Source of the DNA: Amphibalanus amphitrite
Taxonomy: Eukaryota; Arthropoda; Thecostraca; Balanomorpha; Balanidae
DNA: 64,000 nt
Assembly: GCF_019059575.1 (NCBI RefSeq)
Contig: NW_024881611.1
Coordinates: 187,001-251,000 of the forward strand
Direction: 5' to 3'
The notes under the pieces are model-generated. The model did no database searches. It saw nothing but the letters and a program-made list of their open reading frames with translations, and had not been told where the DNA came from. A program made the position numbers and the translations under genes. This document shows positions 32,048 through 42,575 of the stretch, one piece after another. The number at the start of each line of letters is the position of its first letter. The first letter of the stretch is position 1.

Positions 32048-33780
32048 GTTTGCCCTGTGCGGTCGGCAGGAGTTCATTGTCCGCCAGTGTCAGTTCAGTC
32101 CAGTCCGCTGCTATCGAGGCATCCGGTCGTGTGTTAGCGGAAAGCTCCATTTGCAGCCCATCATACAAGACACTCTAATAAGCCGACTCCCAAACGCCTA
32201 TCGATCCAAGGCCAGCAGTGGTTAATGTCATTATCGAGCCGTATAGCTTGATCGTTCAGTAATGGTCGCTTAAGGTTGATGTCATTGTATTGGCTGATGT
32301 GAGGTTTCAGCCTTTTCTGTTCACTTTTTTATCGTTCGTATGTTGATACGGGAACGGGAACACTCTACATACACAGACAGCGCTCGAATTCGAGAGTGGC
32401 GTGATTAGCCACTGTTTTATTTCCTCGGCTTTTTAGATCCTCATTTCCACTGACATGTTAGGCAGGTATTGACGTTTTATAGTAAGTACTTAAGTTTAAT
32501 GCCGGGTAGTAGCCGGCCCTATAGGGTGAATCGCTTGTCTCCTAATAGTTGCGTAAGTATTTCTAATCATGTCAAGCTTTTATCAAAGTCACGAATAAGA
32601 TTAAGTAAGCGCTAAGCAAGCACCGACTTGTATGAACATGCAACATTGTTCTAACTTTCCCTTCGATTATTTCATGGTTATGGGTTGTTGACATTTAAAA
32701 ATGTATTTCCATATATTACATAAAACACTCATGTGGTGGACATCGGCGAGGGGATTCGCCCAGTACGCTTATACGACCGGAAGAGACAAAATGTGGTGAC
32801 GTTCTCGCCCAATGCAACTGGAACCCTATTAGCCGCGCCCATTGGATGCAGGCGTAACATAATATAACACTCGATGCGCGCCTCCATTGAACCAGTCGGT
32901 CGGACTGGCGGATGATTTGAGAGCCGTGCGCGCGTCACTGGGGGCTGTCGCTGCACCGAGACGCCGTCGGCAAGGGGTCAGTGCGGGCCAGCCCCGTGGC
33001 CAGCGCTCAGCCTCCGTGGTCAGCGCTCAGTTCCCGCGCCCAGGGCCTGGCCCGCGGCAGGGTCAGGTCAGGTGGCGGTCCTCAGCGAGCCGTCGCCGCC
33101 ACCCGCGGCTCATTGACCTGACAAGCAGACAGAGACGTGTCAGCTTCACATGATGTAAAATTCGTGAGGCTATATCAAACTGGATGACGTATGGAAGAAC
33201 GCCGGCCTTATTGGACTTGTGCCATTATTTATAGCACGTCATTAACGCGAGTCATCGGAAGTCATTACGGGAAGGCCGAAAACACCGTTTACATAGTTAA
33301 ATTATATGTGCTGAAACAACCGGTTCTGACGATACCCTGATTCCAGATTCTAGAAGCCGATTGAATTCGACGTTTTAACCGTCAATGCCTCTTCCATAAC
33401 GTCCCTCGGGTAGGGGAAGCAGACTTAGGTTTTCACCTGCAACTCAAGCAACTCATTATCATTAAGAATTATAAATGTGAAGAACTTGTGCTCTGTTCTT
33501 TTGTCTCAGTGCGTGTCCGTGACATGATTTCCAATCCAGCACCTGCATGTCTGTCGTGTCTGTGTGCACCGTTGAAACATGTACTATATGTATTTTGCAC
33601 TTAGTTGACATGCATTGTTTTTCCTTTCTCACCGCCTCATGCAATGTTGTTGTTTGTTTTGCTGATTTCATGCGCTTTGTAACACTTATATAACTTAGTC
33701 TTGAGCAAATAGAAAATATAAAACAATATCAAGGGTTCGCCCGTTGTCAGACAAATGGCGTAGACACGTGAGAGGCGACG
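32048..33780. other. No gene recognised; GC-rich patch at 32.9-33.1 kb
   Basis: A GC-rich patch with CAGTCGGTCGG follows an AATATAACA sequence about 30 bases upstream (near 32860-32900). This could be a promoter or 5-prime exon. Frames in the patch have no recognisable domain. Confidence 0.35.
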
Positions 33781-33823
33781 GTTCACGGGAACTGTGCGTT
33801 GCTGTGTCAAATGTCAACCCGCG

Positions 33824-33837
33824 GTAACCATGGCAAC
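33824..33837. promoter_or_regulatory. Perfect X-box (RFX-type site)
   Basis: GTAACCATGGCAAC fits the X-box consensus GTHNYY-AT-RRNAAC exactly. RFX factors bind this site in promoters of ciliary genes, usually close to the start codon. It lies 26 bp before a possible start codon. It is near-palindromic, so it gives no direction. Confidence 0.4.
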
Positions 33838-33863
33838 GTGACTACAGAGCTGCCTGCGTCACA

Positions 33864-33871
33864 ATGGCTCG
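33864..33871 (+). CDS. Possible tiny first coding exon (ATG GCT CG / GTAAGA)
   Basis: ATG with A at -3 (CACAATGG) is followed after 8 bases by a strong donor GTAAGA. Start codons this close to the first intron do occur. The X-box just upstream suggests a promoter, but no downstream exon could be linked, so this remains a guess. Confidence 0.2.
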
Positions 33872-34553
33872 GTAAGAAAAGGCCGTCTGAGGACGCGTGC
33901 AGCTGCCGCTCGCCTGTTTGGACCGCTCTGATGCGAACAATGCACGAAAATCAATGGTTTCCTGGGTGTGGCACCACCTGACTGGGGGCTCGACACAAAA
34001 CGACGGATAGATATCATATTTTTCCTTTCACCCGAGAGTGTCAAAACGTTTTGTGACTTGTTTCCACTTCACACGCATTCTGAACTCATGAGCTTGTGGA
34101 ACCAAACGGACTCCAGTCGGCAGTGACAATTGGGAGACATTGTCAAATCCTACTGTTTCGCGGAATTCATAAAATATGTAGTTATCATGCTGCTTGAATG
34201 CATGAATCCCTTTTGACGTGCACCACTCATAATAACCTTAGTCGTCACATAAGTGCAGTCGCTGTTTTATTCCTGATCGGATTTAACAAACACAGTGTAA
34301 AAGATTGAATAAATAAATGGGAGGACACAGAACATACCAAAGTGGTAACGTATTCAGGTGAAAAACGTCCGCTCTTTGCAATCACACCTATAAAGCCTAT
34401 CACATGTTAACTAGTTTTACAAGCTCATTAAGCTCATTTAAGGTCCATTTTTTCCTATAATAGTTTTCAGCAAGTATATAGAAATAAGATTAAAGTACTC
34501 GGCTTTTCCGGACAGTTTCGCGACTGTATTCTTGTCACTTCGTCAGCGGCATA

Positions 34554-36299
34554 TAGGGGAGAACGGGGCGATTTGGCCGCCCTTTTGTAAAAACGATATT
34601 TTGAGAAAACCAGTGCGCGTTTGGTCGATTTCTCCATGGAGGGGTGTGGGGCGTTCATTTGTTGTTCCGGCATATTACTTGCATCATGCCGGGACATCTC
34701 GTTTCGGTAGTAATTGACCGTTCTTTCAAAGATTGCACGGCGGCCAAATGACCCCGGTACCGGGGTCATTTGGCCGGGGGAGTGGGGTCATTTGGCCGGG
34801 CATGTGATTCAGAGATATACCCATTACAGAGCTGAGACAACCTGAAATATTGACGCCCAAGATTGTGCTTAACTCATGAATTCTGGATTGACTTGACGCA
34901 TGACTGATGTGACGATCCAGATGCCCCAATGCTGACACAAATGATGAGCATCGTGACTCATCTTTGATTCGCCTGAAATCCTTAATTTTTCAAAAGACTA
35001 GGCTTACACTCGATTCATTTGAATCAGTGCAAGTGAGGAGCAACATTTGATTTACGAACTTACGACTCATGAGTTGAGCACTGCCCAGTGATAACAACAG
35101 CCAACTGTAATGGCTGCCAAATCGTAGATTGCTTTAGACGACAATCACACTGCAAAAAAAGTTATTTGTGTACGAGTTGTTTGTTTATTTCAAACTCTGT
35201 CGTAAACATGAAATATAAACGATTCCAGCAGGCCCCGTCTTCGACCCAGCATTTAAACACATCCACTGTAAAATACGGTCCCGACGGCATGGATGTCCAG
35301 TCATCACTGCGCTTCACTGTTTTTCACCTTTGCGCCCCTGTTTCTTCGACGGTCCAGCTCCCGACGTTCGATGGTTCGACGTCCAGCTCCCGACGTTCAA
35401 CGGTTCGACGGTCCAGCTTGTGGACCCCGCTTTTTGCTCCTCGCCATACGTGCCTGTTGCTTGCCCTCCAAAGCCGTCCGCTCCGGGCTGTTAGTCATGA
35501 TTTTAGAACGCCCTTTCTTCCGACCGGCTTTTTGAACGTTGATGCGCACCTGCGGAAGTGGTCGGATGGACTCTGGGCTTCCGACAAGCAACTAAGACAC
35601 GGCGACAGCAGGCGGCTGGAGCACGGCCGCGGCAGGCAGCTGCAGCACGGCCGGCCCCGGGGCTGGCGGCTGGAGCACAGCCGCGGCAGGCGGCTGGAGC
35701 ACGGCCGGGGCCGCGGCGTGCTTATCTGCCGTCACCATCTGCCGCCGGGTGCCGAAAGCCAATCAGCGGACACCTTGGTTAGGTCGTCCCTTGCATTTTA
35801 GACTCCGCCGCATTACCATCCTTAGTGGCAGAACTTAGCCAGCGCAGCGCGTCGCTCGCAGACTAGGCAAAAAATCAACTGAGTCGCTGGGCGGCCAATT
35901 CGCCCCGTATGGGGCGGCCAATTTACCCCAATATGACATTTTTAGGAAAAGAGGTCCGCAGACAAGCAAAAATTGTTACTTAAACTTGCAAAAGGGTCAG
36001 ACAGCTCCTTGAATTACCAGATTGTTCTACCAATAGAGTTAAAATGTTGATGCCACCCAAATAAGGGACACCATGCAACTTTTCGTAAAGAAGAAAAAGT
36101 TACGTTTTTTAGCCAAAATTCAAATATCGTTGGCTTTACAAAAACTGGGCGTCGCCGAGTTTCCTTAGTTTCTTTCCAAAGTAGTTCTTATGACGGCGGA
36201 TGAAGTCATATTAAAAAATAATCGCTCGGGACCGTCAAAACGCGTAGGCATGGGGCGGCCAAAGTGACCCGGGCGGCCAAATGACCCCGCTCTCCCCTA
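34554..36299. mobile_element. TAGGGGAG-ended element, ATTTGGCCGCCC type
   Basis: Ends TAGGGGAGAACGGGG...ATTTGGCCGCCC and its inverse match at about 26 of 29 bases. Several internal copies of GGGGTCATTTGGCC lie near 34750-34800 and 35885-35935. No transposase frame and no clear target duplication. Confidence 0.75.
35600..35730. repeat. Tandem repeat, GGCTGGAGCACGGCCGCGGC type
   Basis: Four to five units of about 27-30 bp in the middle of the element 34554-36299. They produce an Arg/Gly/His-rich frame that I regard as a by-product of the repeat. Confidence 0.65.
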
Positions 36300-36836
36300 C
36301 CTAAGTACCTAATATAAACATTTTCACTCTTCCATCCTCCTACACAATGATTTGAAAGTTTAATAAATTAAAAAACAAATGTTTTAGCTTTTTTACCATA
36401 TTCACCTGGGTGCTTTGAAAATAATGAACCAATCAAGCAATTAAGCCATAATATTTGGTTTCAAATCACTTTCACCTTAGCGTAGCCCAAAGGAAAAGGG
36501 GGAGTAAGACCATCTACGTTAAAAAGACGGTGAGCATATGCTCTATTCAATCATAGTTTAAGTTATCTTTAGGGGTGACTGGTCATTTCTACAGTTACAA
36601 GAACTGTTAACTTCTTAATATTCTTCTAAATTTCATATTTCATACCTACTACGCACAAAAAACGTAGGTACCTTTAGACATGCAGGTGTAAAACACGAAT
36701 TAGTTGGTAGCCATCACGTTAATAACTATGACACTTAACAATGAACTTAACTATGAAGTTAGGTAGGCTGCGACCAATGACCGACTACTAATGTCTTCAA
36801 ACACCTGACGAGAAATGAATAAAGGAACAGTATTAT

Positions 36837-37740
36837 CCCTCGCCCGCACATGGGGGGGGGGGGTGGTTGCCACCCCCCAGGCAGTCTTTCTGCTCTGCAC
36901 TCAACATTTTTAGAGCTAGAAGGCTGATTTTTCGTATAGCTGCTCGTCTATCCTTTCTTGATGTCCACTGAAAATTTCAAGTTTCTGTGATTTTTGGTTT
37001 CGGAGATATGACCTTGTTTTTCAGGTCATGTCATGACCCAAATGGCCAATTCTCAACATCTTGCGTTTGCCATGGGCCTTGTGAGCTTTTGACACCCTGA
37101 TTTCGGCCTTTTTTGCCAGTCTTACCTCCCACCTATCATGGAACACGTTGTTCGACGATGTACAGGGGTCAAGGTCAGGGTCAAGGTCAACCTAGGTCAT
37201 CTAAGATAATTGCGTTTTAGGCAAGCTGAATTTACTTTTTGTGAAGTTTTTTGACTGCATTTTTGGTAAAAGCTTCTCAGATCATGATTTCATGTGATAT
37301 GGACCCAAAAACAATCGGTGCACACATCAGTATACACACAGACACACACAGACATACAAACACATATAATTGACCTTGACCTAACTTGACCTGAAATGAC
37401 CTCAGCAGCAAAATTCTGGTCGGATAGTGTGACAAAGAGGTTCTAGCTGGCTTGGCACCAGAAAACAGCATCGTCATCGGTATTTGATAAGCAGCGCACT
37501 TGATATCCAACGGTGACCCAAAACAGCAACATTTTTTAGTTTGACCTGACCTGGAAGGTCAATGACTGACCTGAGAAGGTAAAACTGGGTATCATTGGAT
37601 TCGTCTCTTCCCAAAGAATCTTTTTGGTCTTTACTGCTAAGCTCTATCTCCAACAGGAACGAAATGGCGCGGGGGGGGGTGGCAACCACCCCCCCCCCAT
37701 GTGCGTTCTAGGATGGGAAAATGGCATGTGCGGGCGAGGG
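36837..37740. mobile_element. TTAT-flanked element, CCCTCGCCC ends, GTGGTTGCCAC tag
   Basis: TTAT at 36833-36836 and 37741-37744 flank CCCTCGCCCGCACATG and its inverse. Next to each end is a G run, a GTGGTTGCCAC-like tag and a C run. The interior has GGTCA motifs including GGTCAAGGTCAGGGTCAAGG. This target differs from TTAA by one base. Confidence 0.8.
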
Positions 37741-38643
37741 TTATAATTGGACAATGACGCGGCTAAGTAGGGACACGTCCGACATGCCTCCAGTAACCGC
37801 TGCTACCTTTTAAAACGGTTGTCCTCCATGCATTATAAACAGCCGGAGAGCCCAGTGACGCACAAGGTCTGATGCATTATGCAGTAAGGCCACGGTCAGC
37901 GTGGAGCACAGAGGCCATGGCGATGAGACGTGAAACACGTCGGTGGCCCATGCGCCCTAACTGAAAAAAATGGAAAGCATTGCCTCCCGCTGGCATCCAA
38001 TGCCATCTTTCTGGACGGCGCGGCGGTGGCTAGGGTATATAAAGATTGTCTCTCTAACGAAAAGCGGGGAAAGGGCGCAATGGTGAACAGACGGCTAAAA
38101 TCAGCTCGACTCTCTTTCGCCTTCCTCCCCGACATCCTCGTTCATCCCCAGGTCAAGTGGTTCGGTGAATCTCAAGTTTAGCAGTCCTCCCTCGTTCGGG
38201 CTTGATCGCACCGTTTCACCGTGTATCGGTTCTTTCAAGAGAGACGGTGCCGTCCACTGACCTGCTGTACCGGTGCTACGGCTGCCTGTTCCGGAACGCT
38301 CCTCCGACCCCGGTAGTACTGGGGCGCCGCCTGCGAACACAACGACCTCAATCAGTAGGGAGCCGCCGAGCCCGCCAACAGATGACGGGGCGATCGCCAC
38401 ACACCGTACGACGGAGGGTGCGCCCGATTAGGAGGACTTAGGAAGGACCATTTCTACCTACAGGAATGGCGGTGCTGCGGCGGTGCACCATGAACAGTGA
38501 CCGCATCAGCTAATATCTCCTCCTCATTTCAATTGCTATGACTTTGAAAAACTCCTTTTGGACCAAAAGGGGTTACCCAATCCGAAAATATCAAGCATCG
38601 CGATTTGAGGTAACATTTTAGGCAGCCTCAGCGATAAACGACC

Positions 38644-38867
38644 TCAGAGCTTCGAGCCCATGCTCTGCCTCGCTCCACGCCCTGCTCGGACCGAGATGCT
38701 CCGAGCAGCGGTGGCTGGGCGCCGCTCACGTGCCTGTTCCTGACGAGCCCTCAGCAGGGTGGCCAGCAGGTCCTCCCAGAGTCGCGAGTCGGCGCCGGCC
38801 GGCGGCTGCGGCGGTCCGCCGGCGGCCTCCTCCAGCAGTGACAGGTCCGACCTCTTACGGCCGCAGC
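38644..38867 (-). CDS. CCAP: CCAP coding exon 3 (peptide end and C-terminal region)
   Basis: Acceptor TTGTTCGGCAG ends at 38868. The exon finishes Gly-8, then reads CGRKRSDLSLLEEAAGG, a Pro-rich stretch, SRLWEDLLATLLRARQEQ and a basic tail ending QSMGSKL. TGA is at 38646-38644. Confidence 0.96.
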
Positions 38868-41800
38868 CTGCCGAACAAAATCGCAATCACGCGCTATAAA
38901 CATAATCACGCTCATGGCCGCAGCCTTCGCCTGCCGAAGATTATCAGGCCGCAACCTGGAAAGACGGCCAGGGTGAGGGACGGTGCAATCAGTCCCCTCA
39001 CGCCCGCAGCCATCAGATCTGAATCCAGTACAAACGATTTGTTCTGGAGACCTAGGTAGCCCTGATGGGAAAGGCGCAGTCGCACAATGGTGAAGCATTT
39101 CGTTTCCACTTTGGGTGAGCTGAGACTCAGCGAAGCGCCGACCTGCTATGCATTCGTCAATCACAGCTGAAGTGGCTTGGACCAATAAGCAATCAAGATA
39201 AAAGTGATGTATGCATAATACATGCAATTAGCACGTAAGTATACCGGTAGTACATCTTACCAGTGAAAGCGTTGCAGAATGGCCGCTTGTCTTTTGCTTG
39301 AAACAACATGTCTGGACTAATTTCCTGCGAAAGAAAAACGCAATCATTGTCTGTCTATCCCCTTATCAGTTAGTTAAAGGGTGCCCGCAAGAAACACAAA
39401 CGTTGCCTTCGGGAGTCTATGCACAATGCACATGGCGACAGGCACAGGTCTCGCTAAAATATCACAAAGTCGAATACCTCAAAACAAATGTCGCAAAGTA
39501 CTGGGAACTGGCTGACTCAAATTCGTCCATACTGGCTGCCAGACGGATCAACATTGGAGGCCGAGGGACATAAACAAGACTGAATAATTTCAGCCTTGGG
39601 CTTTAAAGGTAGTGTGCCAGCTTTCCTGGACCGTATGGAGTTAATGGCCCAGATAAGGAGAACCGGATTTTTAGAACTTATCCATACCTTCAAAACTCAT
39701 GGAAACGTCTTAAATTCTTCAAATTTTTAGTACCCCAGTGCGAAATTCGCCCCGACGGGTTGTCGGTCGTACCCCAACCACATTTCACACCACTATGAAC
39801 AATAAATGCACACACTGAAATAGCTATTACCGATATGCTCATCCAATCAACGCTGCCCCGACTCGGCTACCTCACGTTACCGGGGCCCTGGCTTTGGGCG
39901 CGGTCTACCGCACCACCTAACAGGCGTGTTCGAAACCGCAGGAGATGATGATGAACGGGTTTATCGAAACTTGATAATCAAGTTTCGATAAACCCGTTCA
40001 TCATCATCTCCTGCGGTTTCGAACACGCCTGTTAGGTGGTGCGGTAGACCGCGCCCAAAGCCAGGGCCCCGGTAACGTGAGGTAGCCGAGTCGGGGCAGC
40101 GTGCGCTGACCCAAGCCGGGGCCGCGCGTCCTCCCGGTGTCATGTGATAGCCCGGGGCTGCCCGCGGGGATGCGGTAGACCGCGCCCAAAGCTGCGGCCC
40201 CGGCTTAGGTCAGCGCACGCTGCCCCGACTCGGCTACCTCACGTTACCGGGGCCCTGGCTTTGGGCGCGGCTTCTGCTCATACTTTGTGGTGCGGTGGTG
40301 GTGCGTCGGGCCGCGCGCTCTGACTTCGGCCAAGAAAAATGCGTCAGCTGATCATTGTCATTTCTGCCACTTGCGTGTGGTGAAATGGGGTCATAACTTA
40401 AGAGACGGCTTTTTCATATCAATTATTTTACGTAAAATCATATTTCAAACCATAAATAATGTTCGACAGCCAAAAAAAGAAACAATACCAATACAGGCTT
40501 ACAGTTTAACCCGCGCGGGGCTGGGGTCTCCAGCCGAACGCGCGGGGCTGGGGGGGTAAATTTTACCCCCCTGTTATCTCCCGAACTAATGGTCCGATTT
40601 GGAAAATTCAAACGCCAATCGAAAGCTCTCATCACGAACTACTAAAAACATGTACTTAATTTAAAGTTTGAGGTCAAGGTCAAGGTCAGGTCAAGGGTAC
40701 AAATTGCAAGTTTCTACAGTATCGGCCTTGCACCGTAGTTGCCGAAGAATGGAGTCATGGACTGAGACTGATCGCCCAAAACGTGTTCTTAGGCTACCAA
40801 GACAATATTAATTGCATACAATATCATTCAGAGGTCAAGGTCAAGGTCAGGTCAGGTCAGGTCAGGTCACTAAAAAACAAAATATAGAAAAGGGCATGTG
40901 CGACACATGTTTTATGGGTCATTTTACTCATAGAATTCAATAGGCACACTCAATAAGTGATATGGACCACCTCTGGATGAATTTCAGGTCGAGGTCAGGT
41001 CAAGGTCAGGTCAAGTGAGGTCAAATTTTGAAGTTGGTTGTTAAGGCCTAAAAAGGTGTCTATCTGATGCAGTTTTCACGGCGAATCGAATGGTGCTATT
41101 TTTGTTTCCGTACGAGGTCTAAAACTTCCAAAAAAGTCATTTTTCAAAAATTTTGTGTGTCGTGACGTGATAAAATTTTGAATAACTCCCACATTTTTGA
41201 ACCGATTCTTCTAAAATTTGGTATGTAGGTGCACATAGACCACTTCTCTGACATATATTCCGGTTTTTTCGATAGACTCAAAATTTTGGATTTTATAATG
41301 ATTTTCCCCAGAAAATCAGTTTTTTGAAAAAATTTAGGCCAAAATCCAAAATTTTAAAAAAACCGAGATAGCCATTTGATAGACAAAGTAAAATTACGTA
41401 TATCCTTTTTTGTTACGTCTTGATTCCTTTAAAAATGAAGATGTTAGCGGCGTTTGAACTTTTGCCATTTTTGAGGCGAAAATGGCGAACATGACGTCAC
41501 TAAAACGTCAATTTCTCAAAAATTTTCCGACAGATTTCGCTCAAATTTTCAGGGAAGGTGTCAAATTGATGTAGGAAAAGGTACTGAAAGTTTGGCGGCG
41601 CTGCGCGCCGCCGTTTTTGAGATATCGTAAAAATTCGCGAGGGGGGGTAAAATTTACCCCCCCCCAGCCCCGCGGGGTTAAGACTCGACATTGTGTTGTC
41701 TACGATTAGACAGCTGATAACTCATTCCCGTACGTCGTAACTCTATAATGACCTTTGCTTATTGTCACATGTGCGCCGCATTCGCGATTGTTGCCGACGC

Positions 41801-42217
41801 CTGTTTGCAGGCCAGCCCACTACAGTTGTTATACATATCGAAAAACCGATAAACTTTTATGCGAAAAAGGCACTATTCCAGGCCCATTTTGATTTTTTTT
41901 TTTGCGATATTAGGTAAAAACAGAAGCTTCTTATCCTAGGAAAAATAAAATGGGAAATCTTTCAAAGGTGGCACACTACCTTTAAGGACCGTTTTCTACA
42001 CACCTTATGTAGTGAATAAATCTTAATCCTTTGGGAAAGTGATGATAGATTTAACGGCCTACTGTTAATTAACGGCAGGTTTGGCTTCATTACATGACTT
42101 AATTCCACGAGGCGATGTCGTTCTCACCCGTTTCTGGATGGCTTTGGCGATGGTGAGGGCGCAGCAGCACAGCAGTACAGCTCCGAGCAGCACCGTGTCG
42201 CTCCTGTCCGGTCTCAT
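38644..42217 (-). CDS. CCAP: Crustacean cardioactive peptide (CCAP) precursor
   Basis: Minus-strand coding exons 42217-42128, 39324-39261 and 38867-38644 join in phases 0 and 1 into 125 residues. Residues 1-26 form a signal peptide with hydrophobic core VLLGAVLLCCCALTIA; cleavage after AKA is likely. A linker follows with dibasic KR at residues 29-30. A second KR precedes the mature peptide PFCNAFTGC, then GRKR: Gly donates the C-terminal amide and RKR is the cleavage site. C3 and C9 of the peptide form its disulfide. The C-terminal associated peptide carries SRLWEDLLATLLRARQEQ, the counterpart of the LWE-containing helix of other CCAP precursors. CCAP is a secreted neuropeptide acting on the heart, gut and ecdysis behaviour through a G-protein-coupled receptor. 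An acceptor just before the ATG shows at least one upstream noncoding exon. Identification is firm because the whole nonapeptide and processing sites are present. Confidence 0.97.
39261..39324 (-). CDS. CCAP: CCAP coding exon 2 (mature peptide)
   Basis: Acceptor TCTTTCGCAG and donor GTAAGA border 64 bp encoding EISPDMLFQAKD, KR and PFCNAFT plus the first base of Gly-8. The intron interrupts the mature peptide within its Gly codon; the last residue (Cys-9) is in exon 3. Confidence 0.97.
39851..40101. repeat. 251-bp perfect palindrome in CCAP intron 1
   Basis: Arms 39851-39975 and 39977-40101 appear to be exact inverted copies around a single central A at 39976. The left-arm start CGCTGCCCCGACTCGGC appears a third time from about 40217. 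A second inverted pair (GCGTGCGCTGACC / GGTCAGCGCACGC) links 40100 and 40205. Confidence 0.85.
40510..41677. mobile_element. TTAA element, CCCGCGCGGGG subfamily, copy 1 (CCAP intron)
   Basis: TTAA at 40506-40509 and 41678-41681 flank 1168 bp with ends CCCGCGCGGGGCTGGGG and the inverse, slightly decayed at the right. The hairpin tag is TAAATTTTA. The palindrome GGCGGCGCTGCGCGCCGCC is at 41594-41612. Arrays of AGGTCA half-sites lie at about 40670-40695, 40832-40869 and 40987-41020. It sits in intron 1 of the CCAP gene. Confidence 0.9.
42128..42217 (-). CDS. CCAP: CCAP coding exon 1 (signal peptide)
   Basis: ATG at 42217-42215 sits one base after an acceptor (GTGCTCGCAG, ending 42219), so the 5-prime UTR is spliced. 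The exon encodes MRPDRSDTVLLGAVLLCCCA followed by LTIAKAIQKR, with donor GTGAGA at 42127. The assignment to CCAP rests on strand, phase 0, spacing and the secretory signal. Confidence 0.85.
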
Positions 42218-42575
42218 TCTGCGAGCACACAGACACAGTTTGTGCACATCAGTTATCATACACTGCCACTCGTACAGCATCTCAATCCCACCGCGTACCG
42301 TCGCCCAGTTGGGACATATTCTAAACATCACAGACTGTAGGCTATTTTTTAATGACCTCGGTGAACAACATCACTAACGGCCTCACAGCCCAGGTGAAGC
42401 GAAAATAAGTGATGCTCGCGATCGTAGGAAGTTGCTGTGCATGCAAGATCATTGCTTCGAGCTTTTTTTCGGGTTGTCATCGTTTTTAGTATTGCTATTA
42501 TTCTCCCATAAACAAACACCCGTCACCCTGATTGTCAAGATTTGTGTGCGCTTGTGTGGGCTTTTGTATGCCTAT

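Noticed and set aside
35088..35801. 237-codon plus-strand open frame
   Set aside because: It lies inside the TAGGGG-ended element and its second half is a tandem repeat; no known domain is recognisable.
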